DNA of 59,846 nt from Amphimedon queenslandica (Eukaryota; Porifera; Demospongiae; Haplosclerida; Niphatidae): positions 1 through 59,846 of the forward strand of contig NW_003546794.1 in the NCBI RefSeq assembly GCF_000090795.2, in the 5' to 3' direction. Position numbers and translations under genes: made by a program. Positions 11,515 through 23,044 of this stretch are shown piece after piece. Every line of letters begins with the position of its first letter. Positions within the stretch are counted from its first letter, which is position 1. The notes under the pieces were generated by a model. The model was given only the letters and a program-made list of their open reading frames with translations, was not told the origin of the DNA and searched no databases.

Positions 11515-12600
11515 TTTCATTTTTCATTATTTTTATTAGAGAGGTGTGACCAGGTGGGTTTAATTAAGTGGCCTTGCCTTCCAATTGCAACGTTGGCATA
11601 AAATGGCTTTATATGACTATGTGACAGAAGAAGCTTACGTTTTTTTCTTTTTACGAGTGACTTATGTATAGGTTATACACCGAGGTAGAGGTATCTATGG
11701 TATTTATTAACCGAGCGACGCAGTCGCGAGGTTAATAAATACCATAAAAACCGATACCGAGGTGTATAACCAACTTCTACCATGACACTTGAAAAACAAC
11801 TACCAGCTGCTGATAATAAGACCACAGTTGACATACATACAACATATCTAACAGGCTAGGCGAGTAAAGAATCAACCAAACTTGACAAATGGACTGATAA
11901 GAGCATAAGTGTAGAGTACCAAACTGCCAATCAATTAATTATTTAACGAGATAGGTTTATATTTTTACGAGCTAGGTTAATATGAAAAATAATTGACCTC
12001 CAATAATGCAATCTGATTGGTCAATCACAAGGGGGCATGGTAGAAGACAAGTAATATGGCACAATACTGCTGCCTAGATATCTTTAAATGATTTGAGAGA
12101 GTCTAGTACTGCTAGCCTGCTACATTTCCGCGTCAACCCTTCACAAAGTTGGAAGGCTAGGAAGAAGTTTGGAACATAAGTCAATACCAAGTAAGAATTG
12201 AGAAATTCTACACATATTAATAGTCTACTTGAAAATGGTTTTATTTATCTCGAAAATGTCAGTACAATTGCTGTATTTTTTTAAATTTTCTCCCTTACTT
12301 TGTGAGCTTCTCCCTAGCTCTGCTCTTTAAACATTTTTAGCTGATAAATGAAGGCTTGGACTAGCTGTGGAGAAAGATCTGAGTCTAGAAGACTCAGTTT
12401 TTCTATTAAAATGTTTTTAAAAAATCTCAGTAAGATATGCAGGACAACCCAAGTACTTAATACTCGCCTACGCGGCGAGTCCAACGATTACACAGTTTCC
12501 TCTTGTTGTAGTTAACATGATGATCCATCAGGCTCACATTGGGATAATTAAAATAATTATGTAATAACAAGATGTTAATTATTCCAATACGCACCAACTA
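10926..12600. other. Non-coding stretch with microsatellite and palindromic repeats
   Basis: No gene was seen. It holds a G+C-richer block (11110-11215) with GGGCTAGGCCTAGG, an (ATA)n run at about 11481-11510, the nested palindrome at 11671-11771, and a small hairpin ACTCGCC/GGCGAGT near 12462-12480. Confidence 0.4.
11671..12046. repeat. Nested palindromic repeat, possibly a foldback element
   Basis: The outer arms GGTTATACACCGAGGTA (11671-11687) and ATACCGAGGTGTATAACC (11754-11771) enclose perfect inner arms TATGGTATTTATTAACC (11696-11712) and GGTTAATAAATACCATA (11730-11746). These flank a core GAGCGACGCAGTCGCGA. A further inverted pair, CTTCTACCATG (about 11775) and CATGGTAGAAG (about 12036), suggests the repeat continues to about 12046. 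Confidence 0.65.
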
Positions 12601-12624
12601 GAGTTGATATAAATCTATCACAAG

Positions 12625-12636
12625 TGCGCATGCGCA
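12625..12636. promoter_or_regulatory. NRF1-type palindrome TGCGCATGCGCA
   Basis: This is an exact match to the animal NRF1 consensus YGCGCAYGCGCR. It lies about 145 bp upstream of the first exon-like sequence of the gene at 12769. Its regulatory use is inferred. Confidence 0.4.
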
Positions 12637-12768
12637 TTAAGGAGTAGCTGACCAGCTGCAGTTCACTACATTCTTGACATTGTCTCTGTATTAGTGTTTT
12701 GCATTTTCTTGGTATTCCTACTAGGAAGCCAGACTTTTAGACTGAATAATTACATTAGTTTTTGTGCA

Positions 12769-14168
12769 GAAAAGATGTTCTTCTATGCTGGAAATAGACT
12801 TCCACTTCGACCCAACAGAATAACAAATTCGAGGGCCTTCTCTTCCTCGGTCACTTAATATTGCTAGTGAGCGATCCTCTGCTTTTGCGTCACCTACAGC
12901 TTCAACCTCCATTTTTACTCCTGTACGTACTGAGAGGGTGCCCAACTACTGCCATTCTACTGGAACTAATCCACAGACTCCAAGTAGTGCTGGTAGAGAA
13001 AGTGGCACCTTGGGACATCCACGCGCTTGTGGCAGTGCCAGCACAGTCAGTAACCAATTAGATAGGCTTCTCTCTCAAACAGAGTGGATTGAAGGTACAC
13101 TAAAAGACCTTATAGAAAATGACAGACAACCTGCTTTTTCCAGGTCTAAACAACCTGTAGAATCAAGGTGGGTTCTCAATATGATGCATTGCTTTTCATG
13201 CGCTAGCGTCATGACCGGAATTTCTGTATAAACCAATGGGAATATGCGTCAATGCGTCAGAATAGAAGTGTTTTCAAATCTCACACATTGACGCATGCTC
13301 CCATTGGTTTATACAGCACTTCCAGTTGTGACGGATGCACATGCATCATGTTAAGAATCCACCTTTAGGTGTAAGCAGCTGGCAATAATGTTGTAATAAA
13401 TGCATAGGGAATGGTCCATGATACATACAAAGAACTGAAATGTGATGAGAGTCATTTGCAGCGAAATTTTTCTGTTGGGTAAGTACCTACATTATATGCA
13501 CCTTATGGCTCTTGCTGACTTATGTAGGTTTCATCACTCTGATAACCAACCTGTCAATGCTGCGTTATCTTGAAATATTAGGGTACTAATGACATCTGAG
13601 GATTTTACTCCCGAACAAATAACAAGTATGTTTATTATAAAATATGATCATATGTAAATGTGTATCAACATTAGGGGCTTGTAGAACATTTTGTAATTGC
13701 TAAAAAACAGATGTCACAGAGAAATTAGAGGTAATCAGGAAATGACAAATAGACAACAATGGCGGCAGCAGATGATTAATGTAAGTTTCTATCTGCATGT
13801 ATACTATATAACTTGTATGGACAAATTTCCTAACTTATACAAGTTTAATGCCAGAAAGAAGGTACTAAACGAATCTATGACATTTGATAAAAACACAAAG
13901 GCAAAGATGATGGAAGTTCTTGTGACTGACACTATGTCATCAAATAAATCTGTTGTTCAATCCGATGAAGATGACACAGAAGATTCGGTTGCTGCTCCAA
14001 AGAAGTATTTTGTGAAGCATCCCTAAGGTGGAGAAGTCCAGAATTCACCAACTATTTTGAGACTTTAGATAGGAAGATACAAAGGCATCGCACTGTAAGA
14101 GAAAAGCAAATGTTTGTACCTGTTCGAGAAGGAAATGATTCTAGCCATACACCACCAGATGCCTGCTG
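12769..14168 (+). pseudogene. Decayed transposon-accessory-type gene with WRSxEF...LDRK C-terminus
   Basis: The first exon-like block follows a TTTGTGCAG acceptor. It is Ser/Thr/Pro-rich (SERSSAFASPTAS, TPVRTERVPNYC), then helical (NQLDRLLSQTEWIEGTLKDL), and is interrupted by a palindromic MITE at 13165-13365. Later blocks give NKSVVQSDEDDTEDS and, after a frameshift at about 14028, LRWRSPEFTNYFETLDRK with a TGA at 14166-14168. I recognise the acidic Ser-Asp stretch followed by WRS...F...LD.K as typical of short proteins found beside zinc-finger transposon genes in cnidarians and sponges, but I know no function. Breaks: a TAA at about 12821 and the frameshift before the last block. Confidence 0.4.
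13165..13365. mobile_element. Palindromic MITE inside the 12769 gene
   Basis: The arms are inverted over most of the length: AAGGTGGGTTCTCAATATGA at the left; the right end, read in reverse complement, gives AAGGTGGATTCTTAACATGA. CTGTATAAACCAATGGGA occurs in both arms. About 200 bp in all. No clear target-site duplication is visible. Confidence 0.7.
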
Positions 14169-14347
14169 AAAATTTTCATTTATTTTAGACTGGACATAAT
14201 AACAATTTAGCAATATTATATTAATATATGCTCCTGCGATACTAGCTATATAGTTGATATTGTTATTTGATGTTAGTTGTGATACATTTGAGTTGTAATT
14301 GACATTTAAAACTAAGTTGTTTAACGCCAGTCTTCAATTGATAAACA

Positions 14348-15682
14348 TTAAAAATTTATAAACACAAGGTTAAGTAGGATTCCAAACGACTAACGAAACT
14401 ACGAAAAAAAAATCCTACTTGTGACGCAAAGTCTATTCTACATCGTACTTTCAGTGGTATTATGTAAGAATTATGGATCACCCTGCAATCTAGAATAGAA
14501 TTTGCGTCACGAGTAGGATTTTCATTTTGTATTTTCGTTGGTCGTTCGGAATCCTACTTAAACTTGTTTTTTAAATTTTTTATGTTCTTGTTTGTGTTGA
14601 TTTTTTATACTATTTATAGTATTTCTTTAGTTGCCATTGTGATGCTTCTTGATTTTACACAAACGATAATTTTCTTTATTATTATTGTCATTGTTATGAC
14701 TTTACATCATTTATGAGAGACAGCATTGAATAGACATGCTAAAGGAATATCAATTATCCTGATGACAAGTGAAACTAATACTAGTCTTGACACAAGTCCT
14801 TGTTCAAGAAGCTGTGACCTGAGAGTGTCCATCTTCCCTGCAATGTTGCAGCTATTCCTGTTCTTCCAGGCTGTTATCATTCATATTATCATTGCATATC
14901 ATACATTAATTGTTTGTTTTTTAAAATAAAATAAAATCACACACTTGATAAAGCAGCAATATGTAAGATTAACACCTACTTTAAGCTGAAAACGTCCACT
15001 AAAGTATTGCAGTTGTTGATTCCAAGCATAGCTTGGGAAAAAAGTAAATTCCTTTTTCCAGAGCAGCACATTTGAGCATGCGCGATAACACCCAAATTTT
15101 GGAGCACATGCTTCTTTAATTAACAAAATGGCAGCATGCAGCTAAGATTGCTCTATCCAGCAGTGACTGAATCACTTTTTCTTTACTTGAAGAATGATTG
15201 GATGGGACACGGACCTGCGCATAGACTGTTGCAGTAGATTGGTGTAAGAATTATCCTTGTACCATCAACTGATACTGAGATACACAGACAACTGGATTGA
15301 CAGGACTTCTGACTTTATGATGGTGATGATGATGAAGATGGAAAAAGGTGGCGAAACCAAACGTCTGGTTCGCAAATGTTTCACTTTTGTCTTAGACAAG
15401 GTCTAAAGCCATGCTATGGGTTCTGACTTTATGATGGTGATGATGATGAAGATGGAAAAAGGTGGCTGAACAAAACGTCTGGTTCGCAAATGTTTCACTT
15501 TTGTCTTAGACAAGGTCTAAAGCCATGCTATGGGTACCAATGGAGTCCTCTGATCAAGATAAGGTCCTCTGTAAAGTCTGGTAAGCACAGCAGGTTGTTT
15601 TCCCAGTATAGCAAGGCTGCAAAAGTTGAGGCAGCCATTTTGTTTGGGGGTGAATCCTACTTAGTAATGCTACTGCGTTACT
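14348..15682 (+). mobile_element. Family B element, copy 2
   Basis: It is collinear with copy 1: the 5' long inverted repeat (about 14363-14575), GATGACAAGTGAAA (14760), GAGCATGCGC (15075), ATGGCAGCATG (15128), and the 3' GCAGCCATTTTGTTTGGGGG with hairpin at 15663-15682. It carries a 114-bp exact tandem duplication (15307-15534) absent from copy 1. There is no coding capacity. Confidence 0.7.
15307..15534. repeat. 114-bp tandem duplication within family B copy 2
   Basis: The two units start TTCTGACTTTATGATGGTGA at 15307 and 15421 and end ATGCTATGGG at 15420 and 15534. They are nearly identical, so the duplication is recent relative to the divergence between the element copies. Confidence 0.85.
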
Positions 15683-16364
15683 AATATTCAAATTTACAAT
15701 TCATATATGGACAAGTAGAAATGCGACATAAATACTGTCTACTTTACTTCTGATTCATGCACCATGTGTCACAAAAATAACATGACACTTATAATTTTAA
15801 ATGATACATAAGTTAATTCAGATGATATTTGCCACTAATAAGTAATATTTGAAACTCAGGAACACATTAATGAATTTATCTAGTAATGGAGGCAAGTTAA
15901 TTTGTCCCAATAGGAACACAGTCAAACCACAGATAATCAGGTGAAGCATGTGCATTCGGTTTGATAGTGATGTAACTGTTCCTCCTAATGGTCCAGTCAT
16001 TGTCGCTCCTCGACGCAATCCTCCACACTCTCATCATCCTCCTTATCGTCTTGGCTGTTATGTCACTACTTAAGACTCGGACAGTCTTTATTTGGAGAGG
16101 GAGCTGTGTAATGAGTATTAGTTACTGGTACTGTAAGTCTATTGGATTGTAATCATTAACTGCATTGTTATCTTGTCATTATACTTTATGGTTTCATGTA
16201 TGTTTGTGTTTAGCGCATGCCCAGTTGTGATTAGCATGTCATTCTGATTTTCTATGATTGTAACTCTCTCTGTCTCTCTCTCTTATCAACTTTTTGTTTG
16301 GAAAAACATTACTTTTAAGACCTAAGAGTAGCCACATTACAATAGTACTAGATCTATGAAGTAC
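15683..16364. other. Non-coding stretch, no confident feature
   Basis: It contains a CT-rich microsatellite (about 16266-16284). A short open stretch around 15960-16075 encodes Pro/His/Arg-rich sequence, with no motif that assigns it. Confidence 0.3.
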
Positions 16365-17057
16365 ATGGTTAAAGTTATAAGTCATCATTGTGATAGTGTT
16401 AAAGTAATAAATTGGGAAAACCAGTGCTGTAGGTTTACTGATGTGAGTGATTTAAGATCAAGCCTGCTTGCTGACTTTAAAAATTTTATTCAGAAAGACC
16501 CTTTTGAGTTTGGATAGATTCAGCCAGGTCATATGTCAAAAGGTTGCCAAGTTTTGCTACACAATAACACTGCTTTTGATGAGATGTATGCTACCCATAA
16601 GAAAAATCTATATTGTGGTTGAAGGTGACAAAACGATCTGCTACAAATGATCATGAGAAAGGAATAAAGAAGCCATGTTCTGATGCTACTAATACACCAG
16701 CAAGTAATGATCAGGGCCATCTAAAGAATGTGTCTGAAGTCTAAACAATTGTTGATGAGCTTCAGAAGAAACATGCTAGCAGCTACAATCCTGAACAACT
16801 AAGAGTTTGGGGTCAAATGATTCAGTTAAAGAATCACAACTCCTTTGAAGTTCCTCCGTCTAAACCATTGTTTAAGACCAATAATGCTTCAGCCACTTCT
16901 GGTGTTACACTGAGTCCTGGCAAAAGCATAATGTAAAGGACAGAGTGCATTAACTAGCGTGGCAAGTGGCACAGTCTTCTTGAGAAAGGGGTCATTTCTA
17001 AGGCTCAGTTTGAGGAATTACAAGGAAACAATTTTAAGTGATATTAAGAAGTTTTGA
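16365..17057 (+). pseudogene. Unassigned sponge/cnidarian family (GHMSKGCQ, VWGQMIQ), decayed
   Basis: The ATG at 16365 opens MVKVISHHCDSV...DVSDLRSSLLADFKNF and runs to a TAG after DPFEFG. Beyond it the frames give GHMSKGCQVLLHNN, then VDELQKKHASSYNPEQLRVW and GQMIQLKNHNSFEVPPSKP, and finally KWHSLLEKGVISKAQFEEL before a shifted DIKKF stop. I recognise the block order from an uncharacterised family abundant in cnidarians and sponges (GYIxPGHxxKGKQ; QLRxWAxMI; WHxLxExGxIS). No enzymatic function is known to me. Four or more stops or shifts show decay. Confidence 0.5.
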
Positions 17058-17189
17058 CTAAAGTTTTGGAAACTTGCATGCTATGATAATCACTTAATGG
17101 ATTTAGATTGGTTTTGTAACATCAATTATTGTAAAATTGACAAAAATTTAATGACATTGAGTTATGTAGATGTAGTCTGTATATATATG

Positions 17190-18161
17190 TTAGTATTCAG
17201 AGTGACTTATGCAACTATTGCATTTTTCAGGTGTAATACTACAAAATGCGGAGTAAATTACAGGAAAAGGGTTAGTGAGAGATTGCAATATTTCATCATG
17301 TTGTTTTAGGTAATACTTAATAAAGCTAAATGCTCCCTCAATAGGGTTTAAGTCTGTAAGGTGGAAAATAAAATACTAAAATTCCTGCATTTAATAGTAG
17401 CTCCTTAACTTCAGGTGTAAGATGAACTGAACAATTATCCATTATTGCAACTGACTTTCTAGGAGACCCATCAAATGGCATCATTTGTGGTATCAGGATC
17501 CCCCAAACAAAATCAGCAAATTTTTCCCCAATTACAGCACCATATGTCAGTTCAACTCCAACTAATCCCTCATTTGATATGCAGCTATGGCTGACATTTG
17601 CTTCCCACACGTTACCATCCTATGACACACAGGTGGAAGTCCTCTTAATGAATATTCAAAATTGCGTTCATGGCTTCTGCCATCACTCCCAGTCTCATCA
17701 ATCCAAACTAACTGATGTGGTGAAAACTGCAAAATTTCTGCCATAAAATGTGATCTATAACTTATGGATCTCTGTTTTGCCACAACTTGTATTTTCTTTC
17801 TAGTAAATCCATTTCTTCTCAGGACACAGCATACAGTGGATCCTGAAACTTGAACACCAGTTTTCTGCTCAATTATCCTCAACATTTTATATAGATATAA
17901 ACATGGATTGTCCATTATAATTGCAATCAAAAGTAACTCAAGATGTTCATCCAGCTTTCTATGATTTGAAGAAATCTTAGGCTTTAGTAGAGATACATCA
18001 CCTGTGTATTCAAATTTTTTGTAAATTCAATGTGAAGTAGATTTTGCTATTTGAAGTTTTCTAATTTCCTTGAAGCTCATTTCTAAGCTTAACCAACTTT
18101 AAACAATTCTCCAACCAATGTCAGTGAAATACGCTTGTTTTCTACTTGGTTCAGGTAACAT
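17190..18161 (-). pseudogene. IS630/Tc1-mariner-type DDE transposase, full length but frameshifted
   Basis: It would cut and paste its own element. The ATG at 18161 gives MLPEPSRKQAYFTDIGWRIV, a helix-turn-helix start, then a stop and SWLSLEMSFKEIRKLQIAKS. The second half has VSGSTVCCVLRRNGFTRKK, the first catalytic Asp in VWIDETGSDGR, the second in AIMDNCSVH, and the catalytic Glu in DLNPIE, reached after a frameshift at about 17340; about 34 residues separate Asp and Glu, as in DD34E. The end, SITPEKCNSCISHSEY with TAA at 17190-17192, matches the family C-terminus. At least two stops and two frameshifts disable it. I did not find convincing terminal inverted repeats. Confidence 0.75.
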
Positions 18162-18607
18162 TATGATCAGTTTAAATGTGAACTGTTACGGCGATAAGTA
18201 CGCAGATCTGGAGACGCACTATGCTCGTTCGATTTGGAATGCTACTCACAGTACTGACGAAGAAACGATTGTCGTCATTTATGGTTGCAAAAAAGGCCTG
18301 CTGTCTCACTCACACTTGATGCGCTCAAAGAAAAGCCAGCAGATCTTTGCTTCATGATGTCTGAGGAGTCAAAGAGCTATTACAAGTAGATATAAGGTTG
18401 ATGAAGCATCTAGAAAAAGAGGAAACTGTTCTACCTTTCTTCCGCTGTATATACCAATTAACAAATGAAGTGGGCGTGGTTTCGTAGCAACTCAAGGAAG
18501 GAGTGTGTCCTCTCTCATTTCATAGTTACCTTTTCAACACCAAGCTTCAAACTTATAGGATAACTGAAGTAGAAACTAAAGAAGATAGTTATGAAGTAAG
18601 AATGATG
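18162..18607. other. Flank of the transposase; no recognised gene
   Basis: A 79-codon open frame (18118-18357, +) overlaps the transposase start on the other strand and has no known motif. Nothing else was recognised before the gap. Confidence 0.3.
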
Positions 18608-19061
18608 NNNNNNNNNNNNNNNNNNNNNNNNNNNNNNNNNNNNNNNNNNNNNNNNNNNNNNNNNNNNNNNNNNNNNNNNNNNNNNNNNNNNNNNNNNNNN
18701 NNNNNNNNNNNNNNNNNNNNNNNNNNNNNNNNNNNNNNNNNNNNNNNNNNNNNNNNNNNNNNNNNNNNNNNNNNNNNNNNNNNNNNNNNNNNNNNNNNNN
18801 NNNNNNNNNNNNNNNNNNNNNNNNNNNNNNNNNNNNNNNNNNNNNNNNNNNNNNNNNNNNNNNNNNNNNNNNNNNNNNNNNNNNNNNNNNNNNNNNNNNN
18901 NNNNNNNNNNNNNNNNNNNNNNNNNNNNNNNNNNNNNNNNNNNNNNNNNNNNNNNNNNNNNNNNNNNNNNNNNNNNNNNNNNNNNNNNNNNNNNNNNNNN
19001 NNNNNNNNNNNNNNNNNNNNNNNNNNNNNNNNNNNNNNNNNNNNNNNNNNNNNNNNNNNNN
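18608..19061. other. Assembly gap (454 N)
   Basis: It consists only of N. Open frames spanning it are artefacts. Confidence 0.99.
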
Positions 19062-19254
19062 TTGAGCTGCAAGTGCAGACATAATGATAGTTGTAGCTAC
19101 AATAGGACATGGGCAAGTGTCACCCTACAATACTGAAGGGTTTCCTATACAAAATAAGACATTATGCAACCAAGAACTAATGAAATGTAAACCTACCTGT
19201 TCCACTTCAGTACAGTGAAGCCCGAGGTGTAGCCATTTTTGATTTTACGTATTA

Positions 19255-19732
19255 AATAGATGAAATAATCTGACCATGCGCGACAACTCCTAAATTGCTA
19301 CTTTACTGAACTGAATGGCGGCTTACAGGTAACTTAGTAATGTGTAGCAGTTATAATGATCACCTTTTCACTTAAGTAATGATTTTAAAGCACATAGATC
19401 TGGACATAGTCATCTGTAGTAAAAAGTAGTCTTAAAATACCAGCCAATATTGAGAATCAGCTCGCTATCTGATTTGACAGAACTTCTTATTCTTGATGAT
19501 GATGATCAAAAGGTAGCTGTACAAAACGGTCAATTTCTAGACTTTCAGCTTTTCTCTTTTACGAGGTTTTTAGCCACGACAGTAGTACCACTGAATTCCT
19601 CTGGTCAAGTCAATGTCCTTTAAGAGGTCTGTTAGGCATAGGAGCTTGTTTTCCTAGTATAGCACGCTGCAGAGTTTGTGGCAGCCAATTCGCTTGGGGG
19701 TAAATGCTACTTAGTAATGCTACTGTGTTACT
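19255..19732 (+). mobile_element. Family B element, copy 3, 5'-truncated
   Basis: It aligns with the last third of copies 1 and 2: ACCATGCGCGACAAC, AATGGCGGCT, GATGATGATGATC, TAGCCACGAC, GTTTTCCTAGTATAGCA and the hairpin at 19713-19732. Two stem positions have become wobble pairs, so it is older or more diverged. The 5' part may be lost in or beyond the N gap. Confidence 0.65.
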
Positions 19733-19825
19733 ATTATAAAACAAACAATTGGCTGTCAATCAAATCCATGCAGTGTACTAATCAAATACAAAATTCAAAT
19801 AACAGGGTGTGGAATTATAGTCATT

Positions 19826-20620
19826 TCAGGCTGATCCAAGGATAACTGATGAGAGTCAATTAGATACAAGCAATGTTAAAAATGCATGCTAAGCAATAAA
19901 GTGTTCTGATAATATCAGAGATATGAGACTAACGTAACCAGGATTGGTTACGGACAGGAAATAAATTATCTGACTATGTTATAAATTTAAAATAGTTCAT
20001 TGAACTATTGTTACAATATAGTATGAGAATCAAGTCTGAATCGGCCACCAGTACACAAAACTGGCCTTTAAAAAAAACTTTTCCCAATGTATCATGAAGT
20101 AAAAAGATCTAAACATTTTCCTATGGTCCTTTTCTTATACAAACATAAAAAATTGTAAATCACAATATGATTAAATCCATATACTCAGAGGTATCTTGCC
20201 AGCATAGGTACACAAATCGAAAATTGGCAGCATTTGGCAATGCATTGTGACAGCAATGTTACGTGTCAGTCAAAATGAAAGTAGCAGCTTTCTTATCCCT
20301 TAGTAATGGTAGTATAATGTTTTCAGAGAGCCATAAACCTTCTTGACAGAAATAGCAACATTAGTAATTTGCCAAAATAGTCAGCCATCTTGAAAGTGAT
20401 AACAGAGGTTGTAAAAAGTTTTTATAGACAAATGATGCGCTCACGTGATCCCTTTGCCAATCCAGTAGACGTTAATCTATTATATCCTTGAACATATACC
20501 TCAATTCCAATCACAGAGAATGCAAGTCATAGTGATATAAGACTGATCCAAGGATAACTATTGAGTGTCTATTAGTTATGAACAAAGTTAATATTGCATG
20601 CTAAGCAATTTAGTTTACAT
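19826..20620. repeat. Pair of about 85-bp direct repeats (19826-19915 and 20541-20620)
   Basis: Both units contain CTGATCCAAGGATAACT, GAG.GTC.ATTAG, AA.GTTAA and ATTGCATGCTAAGCAAT (ATGCATGCTAAGCAAT in the first), with a nearby GGTTACG. They lie about 715 bp apart in the same orientation. They could be ends or internal repeats of an unrecognised element; nothing coding lies between them. Confidence 0.6.
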
Positions 20621-21026
20621 AATACAAGATACTATTTGGTTACGTGTTTGATTTTGTACTATTAGCAGAATAACTTGGCAAGCCGTATCATTTTTTATAC
20701 AAAATGGAAGTACAAATGTGTAAATATGCAACAATTACACTTAAGTGACACGTACAATAAACTACACAATTCAAGCATGTGAATACGGTTTATTTTGAGA
20801 GTAATAAATGTTGCAAATGACCAGTATTTTCAAAAATTGCCACTTGTCTACCAACTTGTACCGTATTAAATTGTCTTAAAAAATCTGCAAAATTTGTAAT
20901 ATTCGACAAAAACCCACAATACGGCATATATTAAAATTCAAGTAAGTATAGTGTATGGAGTTTATACACATAGGCCCGACAAATGGCTGAGGAGCAGTTA
21001 ACTACCAGTAAACTGAATGAATTTGT

Positions 21027-22665
21027 AGGTAGAAGCTGTTCTTTAAAAAGCTTTGTAAACTTTGCCTCACATGGAATGTGATGGGTGCTTGTTACCAATG
21101 AACAACGTAGTCCAATAATACATAGTATTACTATTGTTATTGTAGAGGTAATGGTTAACCTATTACTATAAAAATTATGCATACAACACTTGAATGCATA
21201 GTGTTATTGGGGTGAGCAAAAGCGAGGACCACTTAAGCGAGACTCTTCTGTATGTATGTACGTACGTCTTCAGTCATGCCTATTCTGGTCACACCCGTAC
21301 CCAACGTGTGCCATACTATCTATTTAAATGTCAATGATCTAATGCGGTACTATTCTAATGAAATATTTTCATTGATGTGGGAGTTGTTGCAACAAAATGG
21401 TGACTATTCAGGCTATAAAACAGGAGCAATTCTCCAGCTTACTTGGAGCAGGATAAGACTCATCTGTAGTCCAGACACTTCTCTAGCAGCAAGAAAGTTA
21501 AAAAAGCAGCTGTATAATCATTAAGGTCTGTCATAATTCTTGAAATACATGTTAGAAAAGCTTAGATCCATCAGAAAGAAGATTGCATGTGAGACAGTGA
21601 CTGATTCATATTCTCTAACTATCTTCCATGCTACAAGGAAACTAAGTATCTGCAGACATTCTTAACTCAATAAGCTAGAGTATACCATTACTAATACTAA
21701 AAGTATTTTGGTACTGGGTCATGAAATTTGGTATATCATAACTAAAACTAATACTAAAAGTATTAAAGTACCATAACTAAAACCAATACCAAAAATAGCA
21801 CAAATTGCTTTACTAAAATTTATAACCAATATTCATTTCTATGCAATACATTTGGTACAACAATGTTCACTGAAGGGTAAACAGATTAGATTGATATCAC
21901 TAGATTATCATGTGCAAATTCATAAAGCACATGTTATGTGTAGCCAAATGCAACATGTTAAGTTGCAAAATTGCTACTAAAAGTGAAAGACCAAAGAACA
22001 GTAACGTATGAGACTACTACACTTATCATGCAGAACTAATACCATTAATTTTAATACAATTAAATCATTAGTCTAAAATTAATAGTGTGACTAGAGTTAG
22101 TTTTGTTAAATTACGTGTAAGTACCATAATCTACCAAGATTAATATTCATTACCAATACCAATAGAGTTTTACTTTTGGTAAAATTTCTAAAACTAATAT
22201 TTATAAATCATGAGTATTGGTGAAAATACCATAACTAAAACCAAATCCAAAATGTGATACCAATACAACACTAGCAAGCTCATAGCATAAAATTAGCTTC
22301 TACTAACGAAAGTTCTGCACTGCTCCTCATCAGTGCATAAACATTTATTTTGTCCTATGTAACTACACGTCTACATCAATTCATATAGACATTGTTTATT
22401 GATAATCGAAAATCACTATTTTAATCATTTTGTTCGCCTCTCAATGTTTTACATTCGCCTAGTAGTTATAATACATGCCCTATTGTATGTTTCAAAAGCT
22501 GTGTAGCCTTTGCATTACACAAAAAGGTGATAGGTGGTTGTTAGCAATGAACAACATAATTCTATTTTACACAGTATTGTTATTATACTGTAGAGGTGAT
22601 GGTTAACCTATTACTATACTTAATATAAAAGGTATGCCTGCATCATTTAAATGCATAGTGTGATA
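21027..22665. repeat. Pair of about 190-bp direct repeats (21027-21225 and 22485-22665)
   Basis: Shared blocks in order: AGCTGT, a TTTGC.T.ACA block, GTGATGGGTGCTTGTTACCA versus GTGATAGGTGGTTGTTAGCA, ATGAACAAC, GTAGAGGT.ATGGTTAACCT, ATTACTATA, and AATGCATAGTGT. They lie in the same orientation 1.46 kb apart. Between them is an unrecognised 90-codon open frame (21252-21524, +) and the degenerate repeat at 21665-22275. Confidence 0.6.
21665..22275. repeat. Degenerate repeat of CTAATACCAAAAGTATT-like units
   Basis: Variants of ACTAAAACCAATACCAAAA and AATACTAAAAGTATT recur at about 21690, 21745, 21775, 22155 and 22230 in both polarities, giving a low-complexity A/T/C pattern. No gene was seen. 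Confidence 0.5.
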
Positions 22666-23044
22666 GCTATAATGTATGCTGTATTGTATTATATATGTAC
22701 ATGTCTATTTTAAATAACCTTCAATTCTGTGCTGATATGCGACATTATTGAGACTCATGTTCATTGTTTACAACCATGTTCAGTGCTTAAATAATAAATT
22801 GCAGTTATCTTTTGATTGATACCTACAATCTCTCACCCATTTTCACATTTATTCACAATGTGTTTAACAACGTCACACCTGACCACAAACTTGGTATTAC
22901 ATTCCTCAGATGCCAATGATGCCAGTTTAGTTGTAAGGTTAGAAACCATATAAAATTGTTCAGACTATTGTAAACAATTATCCAGTTATCTACCAGGTTT
23001 CCCATACACATATAATATATACCTGTGATAGAATTTTTTTCTTG

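Noticed and set aside
15940-16140. Possible 3' end of an LTR retrotransposon
   Set aside because: Only a short Pro/His/Arg-rich stretch and a Gly-rich codon run; no reverse transcriptase, integrase, primer site or paired LTR seen.
18503-19116. Four long open frames of mostly X residues
   Set aside because: They span the N gap and have no real sequence.
21252-21524. 90-codon plus-strand frame
   Set aside because: Unrecognised, isolated between direct repeats, no splice or promoter evidence.
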